A stretch of 64,000 nucleotides of DNA from Papilionanthe hookeriana x Papilionanthe teres (GCA_022702705.1 CM040433.1:24119797-24183796), one strand, 5' to 3'. Positions 35,718 to 49,827 are shown, numbered from the stretch's first letter. Translations and numbers: made by a program. Notes: a model not told the origin generated them from the sequence alone.

Positions 35718-36299
35718 CACCACCTCTCATGACCATAAATGGAGATGTTCAATTTCCTTGGGGAAACACAACCCAATTGATTTCAGAGACTCCTCAAGGC
35801 CTCTTGAGCTTAATCCAACCATCCTCCAGCCTTAATTCACATTTCTCAAACATAATTTCCCATCCCAATTCTCAGGCCACAAACATGACACTTCTGCAAA
35901 CTCCACAAATTGGCTTGCTCCTCACCTTCACCAAAGCAAGAGAAGGAGTTCCCACCAAAAGCCCCATCTCCAGAGCACCGTAACCCACTTCAAGACCAAA
36001 CTCAAACCACCTATAGGAGGAGTTCTGAACTAGACCCAAGCCCAGCTCAAATTGACACTTCCAGGAGGTTTTCCATGACCAAACAAAGCTACTACAAGCA
36101 TCTGATTGAGGCATCCCCTCTCAAACAAAGGCATGGATCAAATTCCCCAAATCTGAAATCTTTCTAAGACTTTGTGAATAAAAGTTCCAATTCATGCTTG
36201 ATTAACCGTATAGATAGGTTTGTCTCACTTAGATGAAGGTGTGGGAACAAACCTCATGCGATTTGGTTGAGTCTAGACTAAAATTTTAGGTTTGGAAGG

Positions 36300-36500
36300 T
36301 GAACGACTCACGGGATGAGCCAGTTAGGGACGATGAGCCATAGTCGTCCGATCGCACGTGTATCGGTTGGATGGCCCTGATGTCGTCAGATGACGCTTCG
36401 GTATGTGAACAACGGGATGTGTTAACATTGAGTCAGAAGACGGCGTCGAATGGCGGAGCGGCACGTGGCAGTTTGACGCGTACGAGGATCCAGTCAGCGC
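36300..36500 (+). other. GC-rich block of solo LTR A
   Basis: Diverged counterpart of 5943-6152, with GACGGCGTCGAATGGCGGAG and GATCCAGTCAGCGC. Composition and position are kept better than sequence. Confidence 0.5.
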
Positions 36501-39500
36501 TGACTAGTTTAAGTAGGAGATTAGGATTTTTTTAGGATTTATTTAATTCAGAAAACTTAGAAAATTCATAACTTGGTTTAGAATACTCATAAAAATAAAA
36601 TAAAAATACACTCTTGCTCAAAAAACAGAGGAGAACAATTTGGAATTAAAATCAAAACCATTTGACCTATGTTTATTTTTAAATTAATTAAATACAGTAA
36701 ATCTTATTTAAACCATAACTCATCAGACACATTTTACCATGGTATGAGACTTTTGGGGTTTTGTTCTCCCTGCTGTTAGGAATCTTCTCTGATTTTTCCA
36801 AGGTTAGAGGGCATCGCTTGCTAGCTAGTTTTCAAGTTAATGGTTCATGTTTTGCTTAAGAAATTATAATAATTAAAAGAAAAATAAAAAAAATACAAAA
36901 CTTGTTTTGGTAGATTCACAGTGGTCAGAGGATCTTAGGAAAAATATAAAATAGATTTTATGAATAAAAAATATCAGTAATTGTTATTAACACACTAAAA
37001 CATAAGAAAAATCAAATAATTAAAATATAATCAAAAAAATCACAAAAATAAATCCACACTAAAGGAAATGGTTAGAGGAACTCCCCATTAAAATTTGAAC
37101 TCAATATGAATTGGTTTAACCACTAAACTTGATTTTTCAAATAACATGGCATTTTCTAACATTAAAATAATTATAATAGTTAAAAATACAAGTAAGAAAA
37201 TCACAAAATAGTTTTCGGAGTTCCTTGTGACCGGAGGAACTTAAGAAAAATAAAAATAAAAATAAAATAAATATTTCATTTTAAACCTATTTCTTAATTT
37301 TTAATATAATTAAAAAATCACAAAAATCACTAAAATATTAAAATGCACAAAAATGTTCCAAATTGCTTCCTGGTCACTTAGGAACAATTAGGATATTTTT
37401 CTTAATTTAAAAAAAAAAAGTTATAAATTTTAAAAGAAGGCTTAAAATGGATTTTCCTTAATTTTGCATTAAAATAATTTCAATAAATTAAAAAAAATCA
37501 CAAAAATATGAAATTTGTTTCTCTAGATTCCTTGAACTTAGTGGGATCTAAGAAAAATATAAAAGTTAATTTTTAAATTAAATAATGTTTTATATTTAAT
37601 TAATACTCAAAATCAACAAATAATCTTAATAATTAATATAAATCTCAAAAAATCATGAAGGTTGGCTTAAATGGTCATCTAACATAGTTGAACCTCCAAT
37701 AATTTTCTTAAGGAGAGATGATTAGTCTTGGATGATTAAATGAATTAACATGGAAAATACCCAATTTTGAAAAATAATTATAAAAAATAAAATAAAAATC
37801 AGAAAATTACATTTTCTCCGCTGATATTTTAATTGACCCATGAGTGAGGTAATATAAAAATTTTAAAATCATTTGAGTTATATATAAAGAATTATGAAGT
37901 GATAAGCCTAAAAGTGCAAAATGGTAATTATGAGATTTAAGCCTTAATTAATATTAGGCCAAACTAAAAGGTAAATGGGCAATTAATTATCTTAATTGAC
38001 ATTCTTAGATGATTGAAACATAAGGGACTAAGCGGTAGAAACAAATTTACCACTTTTCCATATTAAGGGTAAAATTGTAATTGCTTAAATTATTAAATTT
38101 AGAAGTTAATCAATACTTTAATAATTTGATTATGGGGTAGGTAGTGAAGTAAGCTGAATCCAAAACTTTAATTAATGAGGCTTATGAAAGAAAGCACACT
38201 CATTTATAAGAATTTTGAAAATACTACTGGCCCAACCTTAATTAATGTGGCTTTGTCCCCTAATAATCTAATTTGCCCTTAAAGGATTTCACTCACATAA
38301 TTCATAAAAAACATCAAATGAACGCTACCCCACTCAAGAGATAATCAAAACATCTAAGTTCATTGAACAAGAATTAAAACATTATTAATAAACCCTAATT
38401 GAGCATGGGTGATTAATTGAACAATATGATGAAACCAAGTGAACTCTTAGTGGACATAAAGCTTTGAGTTATGCCCCGAACACTCCCTCGTTCTAATGGG
38501 TTATTTTAGAAGAACAATTGGATTTCAGTGTTCTTTGATCAGAAAAATTATCCTTAACATACCTTAGGGACCCACCAAGTTATGAGATAAGATCCCTTCT
38601 TGAACTTAAACCTCTAAGATTTAATTACCACTTCTATAACTACTTTAAATGCTAAACATTTCATCGGATGTACTCGAATACAGCCAGATACAAATTTGCA
38701 ATTATTGCAATTCACACGGCTCTATTTAAATGTTCTACAATATCTTCCATGTCATACTTGTGATAATTATTAAGATAACAAAACCGAACATGCATGTCAA
38801 AACTAAAACTCATAGGATAGCCATAAAACTAAAACGAAACTAAAAATAAATCTAAAACAATCAAAATATAAGATAACTCAAAATTTAATCACAAATAAAA
38901 CAACAAAATGACAACTGCAATTAAATTAAAACATCTCTATCTGATGATCGGGAATCCCTCGGAGGAGGTAACCTACGGTTGCTAATGAGATTTCCTACGG
39001 TTCGGATGAAATTATAGAACTCATTCATTTGATTTTAGTAATTTATTTAGACTAAGTGAATCCACATAAAATAGTGGTGCCAAAACGAGGGAACCGTGGG
39101 ATCCTAACCAGTGTCGTTATAATCAACTTAAACTTCCCCCAAAATAAACTTAAGATATTAAATTTGACACACTAGAAAACCTGAACTCCAAAACTTGGCA
39201 CTTCTCTCATCACATCAAATTGACACTTATAAAACTAAACCTGCTACAAAGAGGAACTCAGAGCAAACACAGTGGGCAGCACAATGAGGAAGTGAACAAT
39301 TCTTCAACAGCAAACCTTCTTGAGAAATAAATAACAAAGTCGTAGGACTTCGAGGTAGTTTTCTTAGTGCAACATAAACCCTCATTTTATACCTTCAGGC
39401 CTTTGCACCTCGTGCAATATAAGCCCTAATTCATCTTAGGTTTCCGAGGTTGTCGTTCAGTACAACATAAATCCTCCTATCTTCCAGGTTATTTGCATGA

Positions 39501-39763
39501 TCAGTATTATGAAAATAGAAGCTCTACTTAATAAAACTGGCAGGATGAAATATTAAATAAATTTCCATTCAAACACAATATGATAGTTTGGGAAGTCACC
39601 AGGGTTCTGCTCTGGATTTGTGACACCCCCTAACTCTCTTTCCTTTTGATTCCAGAATATACAATTTGATTCATCCCTATTTGATATTCTTTAGGTCCAT
39701 CCTTGAATACCTTAAACATTGAAAATCTTGAGAGTAAAACCACTGATCTTTATTGAGAGTTTT

Positions 39764-39986
39764 CTTGAGCGACTCTGGTCATTTAAGATGTAATTAACTA
39801 TAGGATCTTGTCTCTATAGAGAACTTTAGAACCCAAGTAATATAAATCCTACCTAATTCTTTTGTATTAGGTAGGGGAACTTGTTGGCTTATATCAAACC
39901 GGTTCACAGACCAAACAGATGTCATAAATCTATTAGTTTATTTAATCGAGTCTCACTATATGGTAATGTGTCTATCTCTCGGGATA
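39764..39986 (+). other. U5 stem-loop cluster of solo LTR A
   Basis: HP1 is CTTGAGCGA/TCATTTAAG (39764-39787), paired with wobbles and one mismatch. HP2 is CTATAGGAT-CTTG-TCTCTATAG (39798-39819). HP3 is CCTACCTAA/TTAGGTAGG (39848-39875), a perfect stem with different sequence from the giant element. HP4 is TATCT-CTCG-GGATA (39973-39986). Confidence 0.6.
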
Positions 39987-40141
39987 TGTGCATGACTTGC
40001 GGTGTATGATTCATTTATTTAAACTATTAAGAATATAAGATCGTTTTGATCTCGTATTTTCAAAATCAAACACTACTTTCTAAATTATTTAAAATTATAT
40101 ATATAAATAAATTAAATTAAAATAGAAGAATGCGGCCGACA

Positions 40142-41350
40142 CCTTAAAACCCGACACTCAACATCCAAACTTCAAAATATCAAATCCCCTCTTTCAATCA
40201 CTAAACTTCAAGTCTAACCCTAAAATTTCAAAATCCTAAAGCCTCAAACTTCCAAATTTTAAAAGTCTAAATTTAAACAAGCCTTAATAAATTTCGACCT
40301 ACTTTAATCAATTTTAACGAAATATTATAAACTTTAATTAAATTTAAATAAAGTTTAATCAAATTTCAATGACTTTTAACCAACTTTAATAATGCATAAT
40401 AAATTTAACTAATTTTAACCAACTTTACATAATCCTTTGTAAAATCTGCAAACTGAAACAAAATTTAACCATATTTAATAAACATTAATAAATCTTAAAC
40501 TTTAATAAGAACAATAACCTTGAAAATAAATTTAAAATAAACCTAATAATTCTTAAATTAACTTTAATAAAATTCAAATAAATTTTAATTAACCTTAAAA
40601 CAAACCAATAATTTTAATTAATATCAAAAATCAATTTCAAATAACCTGAATGGACTTTAAATATGTGAACAAATAAAATAATAAATGAAAACATTCAAAC
40701 ATTTCTAAATCAAATCAATCACAAGCAAACTTTTAAAAAAATATAAATAATAAATAACCCGTAAATAACTATTAGGAATTTTGAAACAAACTTAAAAATG
40801 CTTTAAATACACTCTAAACCACTTTCATATCTTAAAAAAATCCAATTTAATTCAGAATAAATAAGCTTAAAACAATTTTTTAATTAACAATAAACCTAAC
40901 TAATTCAAATCTTCAACTCAAGCAAATCAATCAAAGTAAAATTTATCTAAATCTTCAAACTCCACTCAAATTATTTCAAAACTCAAAATTTATTGTTTTG
41001 AGTCCTTGATGTTACAATTTGGCACACACTTATCGAATAATCATGCATAAGAAAAGCCAATACTTTAACCTATAGTATTCTTGGGAGTTAGAGCTCCCAA
41101 GATGTAATTAGCAGTAAGAACGCCCCTTCATAGAAATTTTTAGACTTCATAATAAAATAAACCATAACTTACACTCATAAGATAGGACAAAGGCCCTAGT
41201 TCCATAGACTCATAAATCATTGAGATTTTCATCACTCGAATAATTAGATCTGTTATAAGGTAATATTTTTATCCCTCAGGGTAATATATTATTCTTTGAA
41301 TGTTATGCCTGATTATTTATATAGAAAATTTTCAAGATCAGTGGCAGACA
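40142..41350 (+). mobile_element. Right part of an older LTR disrupted by solo LTR A
   Basis: The end of this stretch matches the U5 plan: CTTGGGAG/CTCCCAAG stem (41080-41101), then GATGTAATTA, and the terminus GTGGCAGACA at 41341-41350, comparable with ATGCCGACA. The remainder is AT-rich, with many TTTAAT/AACTTTAAT stretches and no coding frame. Its left part lies before 33825. The start of this older LTR was not found. Confidence 0.5.
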
Positions 41351-42000
41351 CATAAAGAAAAAAACCCACCACTTATTTGTAAATAAACATTATGTAAATT
41401 TTAGAATAAATTTTCAAGCTCTACTATGATCTGTGAAGAAAATGATAATTTTGATGTGCATGTTGGTTTATGTTGATTTTTAATTCAATTTTATGGTTAA
41501 CTGAGGTTGGTTATGCTTGGTTCTTCATAGTTTGGATGACTTCATTTTTTATTCAGTTGAATTTTAATTTTTTATTAAACTAAGTTTAACACATTTTTAG
41601 CTTAAGTAGGGTTCAAGTATAGCTTATTTAAGTTTAATTCAGTCATCTAGTGATGCTAAGAAGGATGTCATATGTCCCGATGAGATTTTATATAAGCCAA
41701 AGAAAAGGGTTTAACCAAAATGTAAGGTAAACATGCCAACTACATAAACACATTAAAGACTTTTAAATATAATTTTTAAGAGCTCAAACAACCAAGTTTA
41801 AGACCACATCAATAAGGATATATAAGTATAAGATGTGATTTTAAACCAAAGTATCAAATAAAGCAATGATTTAAAATATGCTTTTTTATGGCTTTGCACA
41901 ACCCAATAATCCTATTTTTGGAAAAGAAAACCTCAAAATATGTTTTCCCATAAATTAAAATTTTTATAAAGCATTTTTGCTGGTTGATATACTTTTCCAA
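41351..42000. other. AT-rich stretch, nothing recognised
   Basis: No open frame, RNA gene or clear repeat was seen. If the preceding LTR is real, a primer site would be expected here; none is visible after 41350 (CATAAAGAAAAAAACCC). Confidence 0.4.
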
Positions 42001-45000
42001 TGATGAATAAATGGGCCAACCACTATATCTAAATCTAAGACGAAGCTTGATTAAAGTCTTGTAACTATTATTAAGATGACTTAAAGGGATTTAATTTCAT
42101 GAATGTAAACAATGTTGCCTTTATCTTGAGTATTTAATGTGTTATTTATGTTGTTATGTGTTTTAAAAGAAATTTCCTAATATGTTTATGGTTCCATAAT
42201 ATGTTTGGAGTGACTTGGGAGCATAAGTAGCCAACTATATTGATGTGGGTGTGTTTAAAAAGCCGTAAGAGTGGTTATCTCACCACATGCCACCCTTCTC
42301 CTTGTCCCTATTTTTCTAGTTTGATTTTAAACTGTATAAGGGATATTTATGTAATTTTTTTTGGGATTAAAATATTTATTTTGCATGATATAAATATTTT
42401 TTTGGTGAAATTTTAAGTGTGAAACTCAAATAAAAAAGCTTGGTAGCCAACTCCACAAGAAAAACTTGTTCATCGACTAATCTTCATTGTATTTTACTTT
42501 GGTGAGTAAGATGAATTTCACATCTTTAATTTTATTTAATTTTAATTGCTGATTAATCCTCCAAGAACAATCACATGGTGATTATATCAATTTAACTAGC
42601 TTAAATATGTTTAAAAACAAAAATTCTTCTCTTTGTACCTCTTAGATTCATGTTTAGAAATCATGACCAAATCTTGTTGCCTTAGAATTTTCGGTCATCC
42701 AAACCCTGAATTCTCATGAAATCCAAAATTACTTTACACACGTTCATCTATCACTATTTAAATTATTAGCCACTAATTTTATCATTTTACTAATTGCTTA
42801 AACCCAAAAAACCTTATATAGGCTTTTAAACAGACTAGGGTTTTTACCTTGCGTTTTTGAGTCTAACACACTCTCTGCTATCATAAACTCATTATAAAAT
42901 TGTAAAAATTTCTTAATTCCATTTAGAAGTCATATTTAATAAATTTCATTGATTTATGATCATTTTATTAGTATTTTTTAGTCACTAAAACTTAAATATA
43001 ATTTTAGCTCAACTTTGTCTAGCTTAACTTAGTTTCTAGATTGTAATCACTACATCAACTAAACTCCATTATATCGGCAGTATGAGCTAAAAAAATATGT
43101 TAAAAGCTCATTCCTACCATATAAAGGAGTTTCAACAAAATATTTCAAGAAAAGAAGAAAAAGTTTAATCAAGGTCTTATGACTAGGAGTATAATAAGAT
43201 CAAGGACTTTAATTCATTAATGCAACCATCATTGCTTATAGCTTGTGTATTTTGAGTTTTATGTATTTTTATATATTATATTTAATATTTTATTATGATT
43301 CCATAGTAATTTTAGAGTCTTAGGAGTGTAAGTGGTTGGTCCTAACAAGGTAGGAGTGATTATAGTAGTTATTTCTAATATCACTCTTTGCCCCCACCGT
43401 TCTCCTTCCCCATCTTTTTCTTGATGGAATTTATAGTGTAAATAACATATTTATGAAAATTGTTTATATAATGAAAGGTTATTTACATGATACTAAATTA
43501 TCTTAGTGAAAATTTGAGTGTGAAGTTCAAAGGAGAAAGCTTGGTGGCTAGTCTTCACTATATGCTACTTTAGTAAGTAGAGGCATTTCATTTATTTTAT
43601 TTTATTAATTACACTATAATCCTCCATATAGTAGTTATATAATAATATATCCATTTAAATCCTCTAAGGTACTAGATCTATAAATATATACTTCTCAACC
43701 AACATATTTATACAATACGACCTAATCTTATTATCTTAGGCTTTTAAGGCATTTAAACATTTTTAAAAATTACTTTGAGACCTAAAACTATTTTAAACAT
43801 ATTAATATATCACTTCATAGATTTTTATCCTATAGGTATATTATTTTACTGATCAATTATAGAACCTCACTTGGTAATTTCAACCAGATTAGGGTTTCAA
43901 CCCTACCATGTCGAATTCTACCTACTTTTTATTATCATAAAATCCATAAACTTTTATAAAAAAAATTCTATATTTCATTTAAGTGGAGCTCTTAACCTAC
44001 TCTAGTGATTTTTTGGACCTCTTATTTGGAAAGTTTTGGAGCATTTAAAAATATTAAGTCAACCCAATTCAGTATAGCTAGACCTAGTTTTGAGATTGCA
44101 TCTATTACACTAATTAAAATCTTTTAGATTGGATTCAATAACTCTAAATTCATAATAGAGATTCTACCCTACCATAAAAAAAGGTTTATACATAAAATTA
44201 GATTCCCACATCATTTAGTATTAGAGTAAATCTTGGATTTCAAAGGTTGGCAACAAGGTAACACATTTTGAAAGGTTAGTAAGAAGCATATTTAAAATTT
44301 TCTTTATCAGCATATTATTGTTGAACTTTCATATTTTCATTTTTCCATTTATATTGTCATCCTCATTCCTTTTAAAATATATTTTTTAAACATAATGTAT
44401 CATTTTGATGATATGTTATATTGACATCATGATATCTTAAATTAGTTGCATGTAAGAAAGATGAGATATTAGATCAAAAAAATGAATTTTGTGAGAATAT
44501 GAAGGAATTAGCAATTCTATAATCTATTTAAAGTCCCAATACTTAAGTAACAAGTCTTGTGAACTAATTAAATATAATATACATTTTTTAATTGTGAAAA
44601 ATAAACCATGAAATCTCTAACAACGTATGTATAGTTGTCACCATCTTAATTGTCGTATAATAACTCCTTATTTTTCTAAATACTTATATGATTATTGTAA
44701 TAATAGTATAGTTATTCTTTCAAGCTAATTCATTTATAAGAACTATAGGGTTTTCTTATTAGTGGTGATATATGATAATCCATCTACACCTATAGATTCT
44801 CCACCACCAAGTATATATCATAAATAAAATCTTTCGAGAAGAGTTAAATGAGGTTTAGGTTAATTGATATTGCACAATATGTAATTGGAAAAAATAAAAT
44901 AATGGACTGACCACTATATCATAAGCAAAAAAGTAGTTTAATCAATCTCCTATGAATAGTGGTAAGATGAGATTAAGGCTTTTACTTTATCAATGCAACC

Positions 45001-45930
45001 AATGTTCCTAACATCTTATGAATTTTATGTGTTTTGTAAGCTATTTCAAATTATCTTTATGATTCAATAACATGTTTGGGATAACTTAAGAGTGTAAGTG
45101 GTTAGCTATATTTAAGGTGGGAGAATGATGTGGTAAGCTTGTGCGGTTATCCCAATGACACCCCCTTCTCTTTCCTCGACTTTTCCTTGTTTGAATTTGA
45201 ATTGTATATGACCTAATAATGTGAAATTTTTCAAGAATAAAAGGTTATTTAATGTAATACTAATTTTTTTTGTGAAAATTTGAGTGCAAAATTCAAAGAA
45301 GAAAGCTTGGTGGCCAACACCACAAGGAAGGTTTGCTTTGGCTAATCTTCATCATATGCTAGTTTAGTGAGTAGATGCATTTTATATCTTCTATGTTTTT
45401 TTCATTTTATTTATATAAAATCCTCCTACTATAATCTCAGATTGATTTTATAATTTCCCAACTTAAAATCACTTAAAAACCAAAATCCTTCCCAATATAC
45501 CTCTTGACTTACAACTTTCAAATGCAAGGCCTAATCTTGTTGTCTTGGACTTTTTGGGTATTTAAATATTTGAAATAATTCTCATAAAATCCAAATTACT
45601 CTACACATACTCATTAATCAAATACAAGAATTTCATCTCTTAGTTCCATCATTTGATCTATTAATTAAAGCTCTAAATCTTACCTATAAATTTCAATCAA
45701 ATGAAGTTTTTGCCCTAACTAGTTGATTCCTACCCTCAATTTACTTTATAAACTCTCTTAAATTTGTCTAATTTAGTACAAATGACCTATTTTTGGAATA
45801 ATATCCTCTACAAAAACAAATCTCCTTTGGATTGGATCTACCAACTCAAATAACATATTAGAGACTCCTTCCTACAATTTACTGGTGTTCTTAAAAAAAG
45901 TTCCAAGCCCATATAAAAATGAGTTTAAGG
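42001..45930 (+). repeat. Three diverged direct copies of a unit of about 1.1 kb
   Basis: Copies lie near 42001-43145, 43146-44215 and 44895-45930. Shared landmarks in order are CCACTATATC, GTTTAATCAA...TAAGATGA, a TTATG...TCCATAA segment, TAAGTGG(T/C), CACTCTT or CACCCTTCTC-type C-rich text, GAGTGTGAA(G/A)TTCAAA, AAGCTTGGTGGC and TAGTGAGTAGA (or near variants), then CCTAATCTTGTTGTCTTGG. Copies 1 and 2 are adjacent; about 680 bases separate 2 and 3. No coding frame is kept. The unit may be an old solo LTR, a non-autonomous element or a decayed satellite. Confidence 0.65.
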
Positions 45931-46319
45931 AGACTCATAAATTTTTATACAGGCCACCAATAAGTAAATTTATATGTCAATTTTTTTTAAACTAAGTGTA
46001 ATAAGATTATGTGAACTTTAATAGTTTGTAAAGTCCCAAAGCCTTTAATGAAGACCTCTAAACACTATCAAATGTCTTATTTGATTTTCTTAGTTTTTTA
46101 TGTTAACGTTTTTACAAAATACTTTTAGTTAATACTTGAAATGATAATATGGAAAATTTTAAAAATGATTTCCTTAACTTTTTTAATCTATTGAAATTAA
46201 TTATCTCTTTAGGTTTAATATATATTGAGTGTATTTTTTCTTACTTATTGTCCTTTTTTTTGTTCATGTGCCTCTTACATGAAAGACAAAAATTTTTTCT
46301 TGATATATAGAGCCATTTA
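45931..46319. other. AT-rich spacer
   Basis: No gene or repeat recognised. It ends in TTA directly before the terminus-like GGGTCTATTTGGGGCAG. Confidence 0.4.
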
Positions 46320-46560
46320 GGGTCTATTTGGGGCAGTTGTAGCTTATCTAATTTATTCAGATAAGCTGCTTATTCTGATAATCTGCTGATAAGCAGCTGA
46401 GTAGGATAAGCTATCTGTCTGTTTGATTTGAGCGTTTGGAAAACAACTTATTTGCAGCTGTTTATGGATAAATGACTCTTGTGCCCCTGAAATGAATAAG
46501 ATGTTGAGTTGTTTGGTTTCTATGGTTTGAAAACGGCTTATATACAGCTGTTTGTAGAAA
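46320..46560 (+). mobile_element. Terminus of a class II element or MITE
   Basis: GGGTCTATTTGGGGCAGTTG is preceded by TTA, the usual PIF/Harbinger target. It is followed by internally palindromic GATAAGCTGCTTATTCTGAT and GATAAGCAGCTG text. A related sequence in the same orientation starts at 63292. No matching inverted end was found, so the element's extent is unknown. It could be the left end of the Harbinger element whose genes lie at 57.3-59.9 kb. Confidence 0.45.
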
Positions 46561-47239
46561 AATAGTAATTTTTGCTCCTCTTTATTAATAAAATTTTATG
46601 AAGATATAAAATCTTATTTCAAATTTAACAATAAATATTTTTAAATATAAAATTTTACTTTTAAATATAAAATCTTATTTTAAAAAATTATATCTTATTT
46701 TCAAACATATTATAAATTTATTTATTTCCTTTCTTTATGGTCGTATGTTCAAGAGAATATTTAAGTAACCCACATTTCATAACAGGAATAATTCTTTGAA
46801 ATAACAGTAATTGCGGTACCAGATTGTTGCTAGTAGTTTCGATCACAAAATAAATTATATTACATAACAAATTATTCACATATACACCACTCAACCATTT
46901 TCTATTTTAAAACAAGGTAAAATATATTAATGAAAAGGTTTCAAAATATAACAGTACATTTACATAACTAACAGATATCCAAATAAAATATAAGTAGAAT
47001 CTGAAACCTAAACAATGAGTTTCATGAAACCTAAATACAAAAAACATAGAGACCACACCTAATAGTGAGTTTCATGAAACTTAAATAAAAAGAAGAAATA
47101 GCAGGTTAAAATTATAAGGAGAAAAATGACAGCATTCATTTTATAATATAAGAGCATGTCACGACGATCATTGTCCGGTTCTGACACCACAGAACTGTGA
47201 GTAAACTTTTCTGTGTGGGAAGCAGTCGAACTAGAAGCA
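46561..47239. other. AT-rich sequence up to solo LTR B
   Basis: No convincing gene. The last 80 bases are less AT-rich and contiguous, apart from the LTR insertion, with the GRF zinc-finger exon region at 54029, so they may be the end of that transcription unit. Confidence 0.4.
47235..47239. repeat. Target site duplication, left copy
   Basis: AAGCA, identical to 53977-53981 on the other side of solo LTR B. Confidence 0.85.
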
Positions 47240-49235
47240 TGTTGACCTCACTTTTGGTTGAGGTCTAGTCTCTCTTTAAAATAGCCTAGGGTCTAGCCAT
47301 AAAACTCTTCTAGAGATTTTCTTAGAAGACTATTTATGGAAAAATCCCCATAGAAATTCAAATTTTTCTTATTTCACTGGGAGTTTTCATATGCTTAAGG
47401 CCTAACCTTTAGATTTGGGAGGAAGAGACAAAGCATAAGGAAGCTCAGGGGAAGTCACCTATAGGTGGTCAGACCTTAGGATTTACCCTGGGAGGTCTGG
47501 AGCTTACACCACACTCACACTACACAATCACAACCCTAAAAAAAACACATTACCTTTTGATCCCCCAACTCTTTGGAAACTCATGTAAGTGGTTTTCCCA
47601 AGCTCTTAGCCTCAGGCTAGGGTTTGGCTAGTACCAACACATAAAGGAACAAATGAGGGTGACACTTGTTCCATGGCTCAATCTAAACAATTACATACTA
47701 CTCACTTTCAACCAACCTCAATCTTCCCAAACATTCCAAATTTCTAACCTATTTGCCCCAAAATACCCTAAATACCTAAAATACCCCCAAAACCCTAAAA
47801 ATCCTCCAAAATTTCCAAAATCATCTCAACTACCCATAATTTCCCAAAAATCATTTCAAAATACTTCCTACCACTCAAATTAACCAAAATTACCCAAAAT
47901 TGCCAAATTTCCTAAAAAAATCCCCAAAATGCCCCTCTTAGCCCAAAATTCCAAAATTTCAAAAATTCCCATAAATTCCCAAAACCTCCCAAATATTGCC
48001 AATTTCATTTCTCTTAACTACCACATGACTTAATTTGGCCAATTTAGCCCAATTTAACCAAAAGCCCCAATTCGAGCCATTTAACCCAAAAGTGCCCAAA
48101 TTAAACCTAATGTCTACCCAATTGATCCCAATCTGCCTAATTTCAATTCCAAACTTTAATTAAAGATCTCCAATGTCAATCAAAACCAAATCTAAGCTCA
48201 ATTTGATCCACATTTGAGTTCAATTGCACTTAAAACCTAAAATCCCCAATTTTGCCTAAGTGACTCAAATCCCCAAATTGACCTAACCTAAATCAATTTC
48301 TCCCTAATTTCAATTCTAAACCCTTCATAACACTCCCCTAAATTTAATTGAATCATAAATTACCCCTAATTTGAGCCCAAGTCTCATTCACGTCCACTTG
48401 AACCAAGTTTACCCAATTTTAACTCAAATTCAACACATGACCAAATCTCACCAATTTGATTGACCTATTCCCGAAATTTCCACCCAATTGATGTTGAGAA
48501 CTCTTAACCACATTCCCTTAGACCATTTGAAACCTTTAATTGGCCTTGGACCCAACCATAGCTCAACCTAAACCTAAGTTGAACCAACTTGCCCCAAATT
48601 GACCAAAATACCAAAATCCACCAAATTGAACCCCCAAATGAACTCAAAACCACTCCAAGTCTTCATGAAAAATCTTCATTACAATCATATACGCAATGTT
48701 GCTCAATTAATTTGGTCCAACTCAAGCTCAAACTCAAGCTAGCCTAACCTAAACCCAATGTGACCTAAATTGAACCTATGACCTAATGACACTTAAATTG
48801 AACCCAATTGAACCAAATTAACCAAAACAACTCCATGGCAGCCAACCTTGGGACCGTTAAGACTGGTCTGACCTGACCTAACCCCAGTCCACTGAGCCAT
48901 GGACTAAAGGTCCCTCACCTAGGGACCAATGGATCCTCCTCTTTATGGCTAGCCCATGTCTCTCCTTCACCCTTGAATAAGCAATCATCATGCCTAATTA
49001 AATGCACTGTGGCATCCCTTACACTCCTTTGCACCTACCAGCCACCTTCCCTGTCCTTACTGACTGCCCTAGCCGCCAAAATAGCTCAGCTTGAGCGCCC
49101 CCATACCCCTTAAAATTCAAAATTGAGCCTTGTTAGTGAGGGATCACCTCAGTGATCAATGACACTGCTCTGCCCTCACCCTAAGCGGCTTAAAGCACCC
49201 AAAGCCAGGCCTAAGCTCAACCAATGGGCCATGGC

Positions 49236-49243
49236 TATAAAAT
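49236..49243 (+). promoter_or_regulatory. TATA box of solo LTR B
   Basis: TATAAAAT, with a CCAATGG box a little upstream (49221) and a C-rich stretch downstream. Confidence 0.65.
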
Positions 49244-49827
49244 CACCCCCTCACAGCCAAAATTCGAGTGCTGAAAATTCCTTAACCAAACTCTGCCAAC
49301 ATCTCACCAAAGCTCCTCCAGACCTCCTTGAGACCATTCAAGCCATTTTCCCCTTTTGGTTCCCACTGCCTGAGCTCAATTTCAGAGCTTAAACTTGACC
49401 GAAAACCAGGACACTTTCCAATACACCTCCACACAGTACCAAACCCAAATTAACTGCACCCACACCTTCACAGCAGTGAAATGAGTTCCACCATCAAAGC
49501 CCCATCACATAAGGCCTCTGCACCAGACTTCCATCAAAGCTCGAAATTGGCTGTGGTCACTTTCATATCTAAGCAATTCAATAGGACAAGAGGCTTCATC
49601 CCTAAGCTCCTGGGACTCCAACGAAGGTGTAGAGCATCTCTGGTCAAAGTTTCACTTCTCAGAGCCAAGGTATTGACTCCTTCTTCTTCCCAAGCTTCTC
49701 TAGATTCTCCATGTAATTAGGGTTAATTTAAACTATGATTAGCAGTATGGATATGTTTGTCATGCTTAGATGAGTTCTTAGAATCAAACCTGAAGTGATT
49801 TGGTAGGCTGAAATATTAGAGTTTTAG

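Larger units (their letters stand above)
33825..40141 (+). mobile_element. Solo LTR A of a related Tat/Ogre family
   Basis: It starts TGTTGACCTCATTTTTGGTG and ends CGGCCGACA, with the same internal landmarks as the giant element's LTRs: TATA box (35710), donor-like AAAG|GCATGG (36131), GC-rich block (36300-36500) and stem-loops (39764-39986). No retrotransposon interior is attached on either side. Flanks ACTTA (33820-33824) and CCTTA (40142-40146) match at four of five positions, as expected for a duplicated target with one mutation. Solo LTRs form by recombination between the two LTRs of a complete element. It lacks the AAATT array. Open frames inside it (for example 35690-35983) are not genes. 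Confidence 0.85.

Noticed and set aside
35690..36167. Open frames in solo LTR A, both strands
   Set aside because: They lie in the promoter-proximal LTR block; the corresponding frames are not kept in the other LTRs.
46425..46445. GAGCGTTTGGAAAACAACTT as the left terminal repeat matching the Harbinger end at 61413
   Set aside because: It resembles the terminus but has no TTA beside it and sits within the 46320-type sequence, so chance similarity is as likely.
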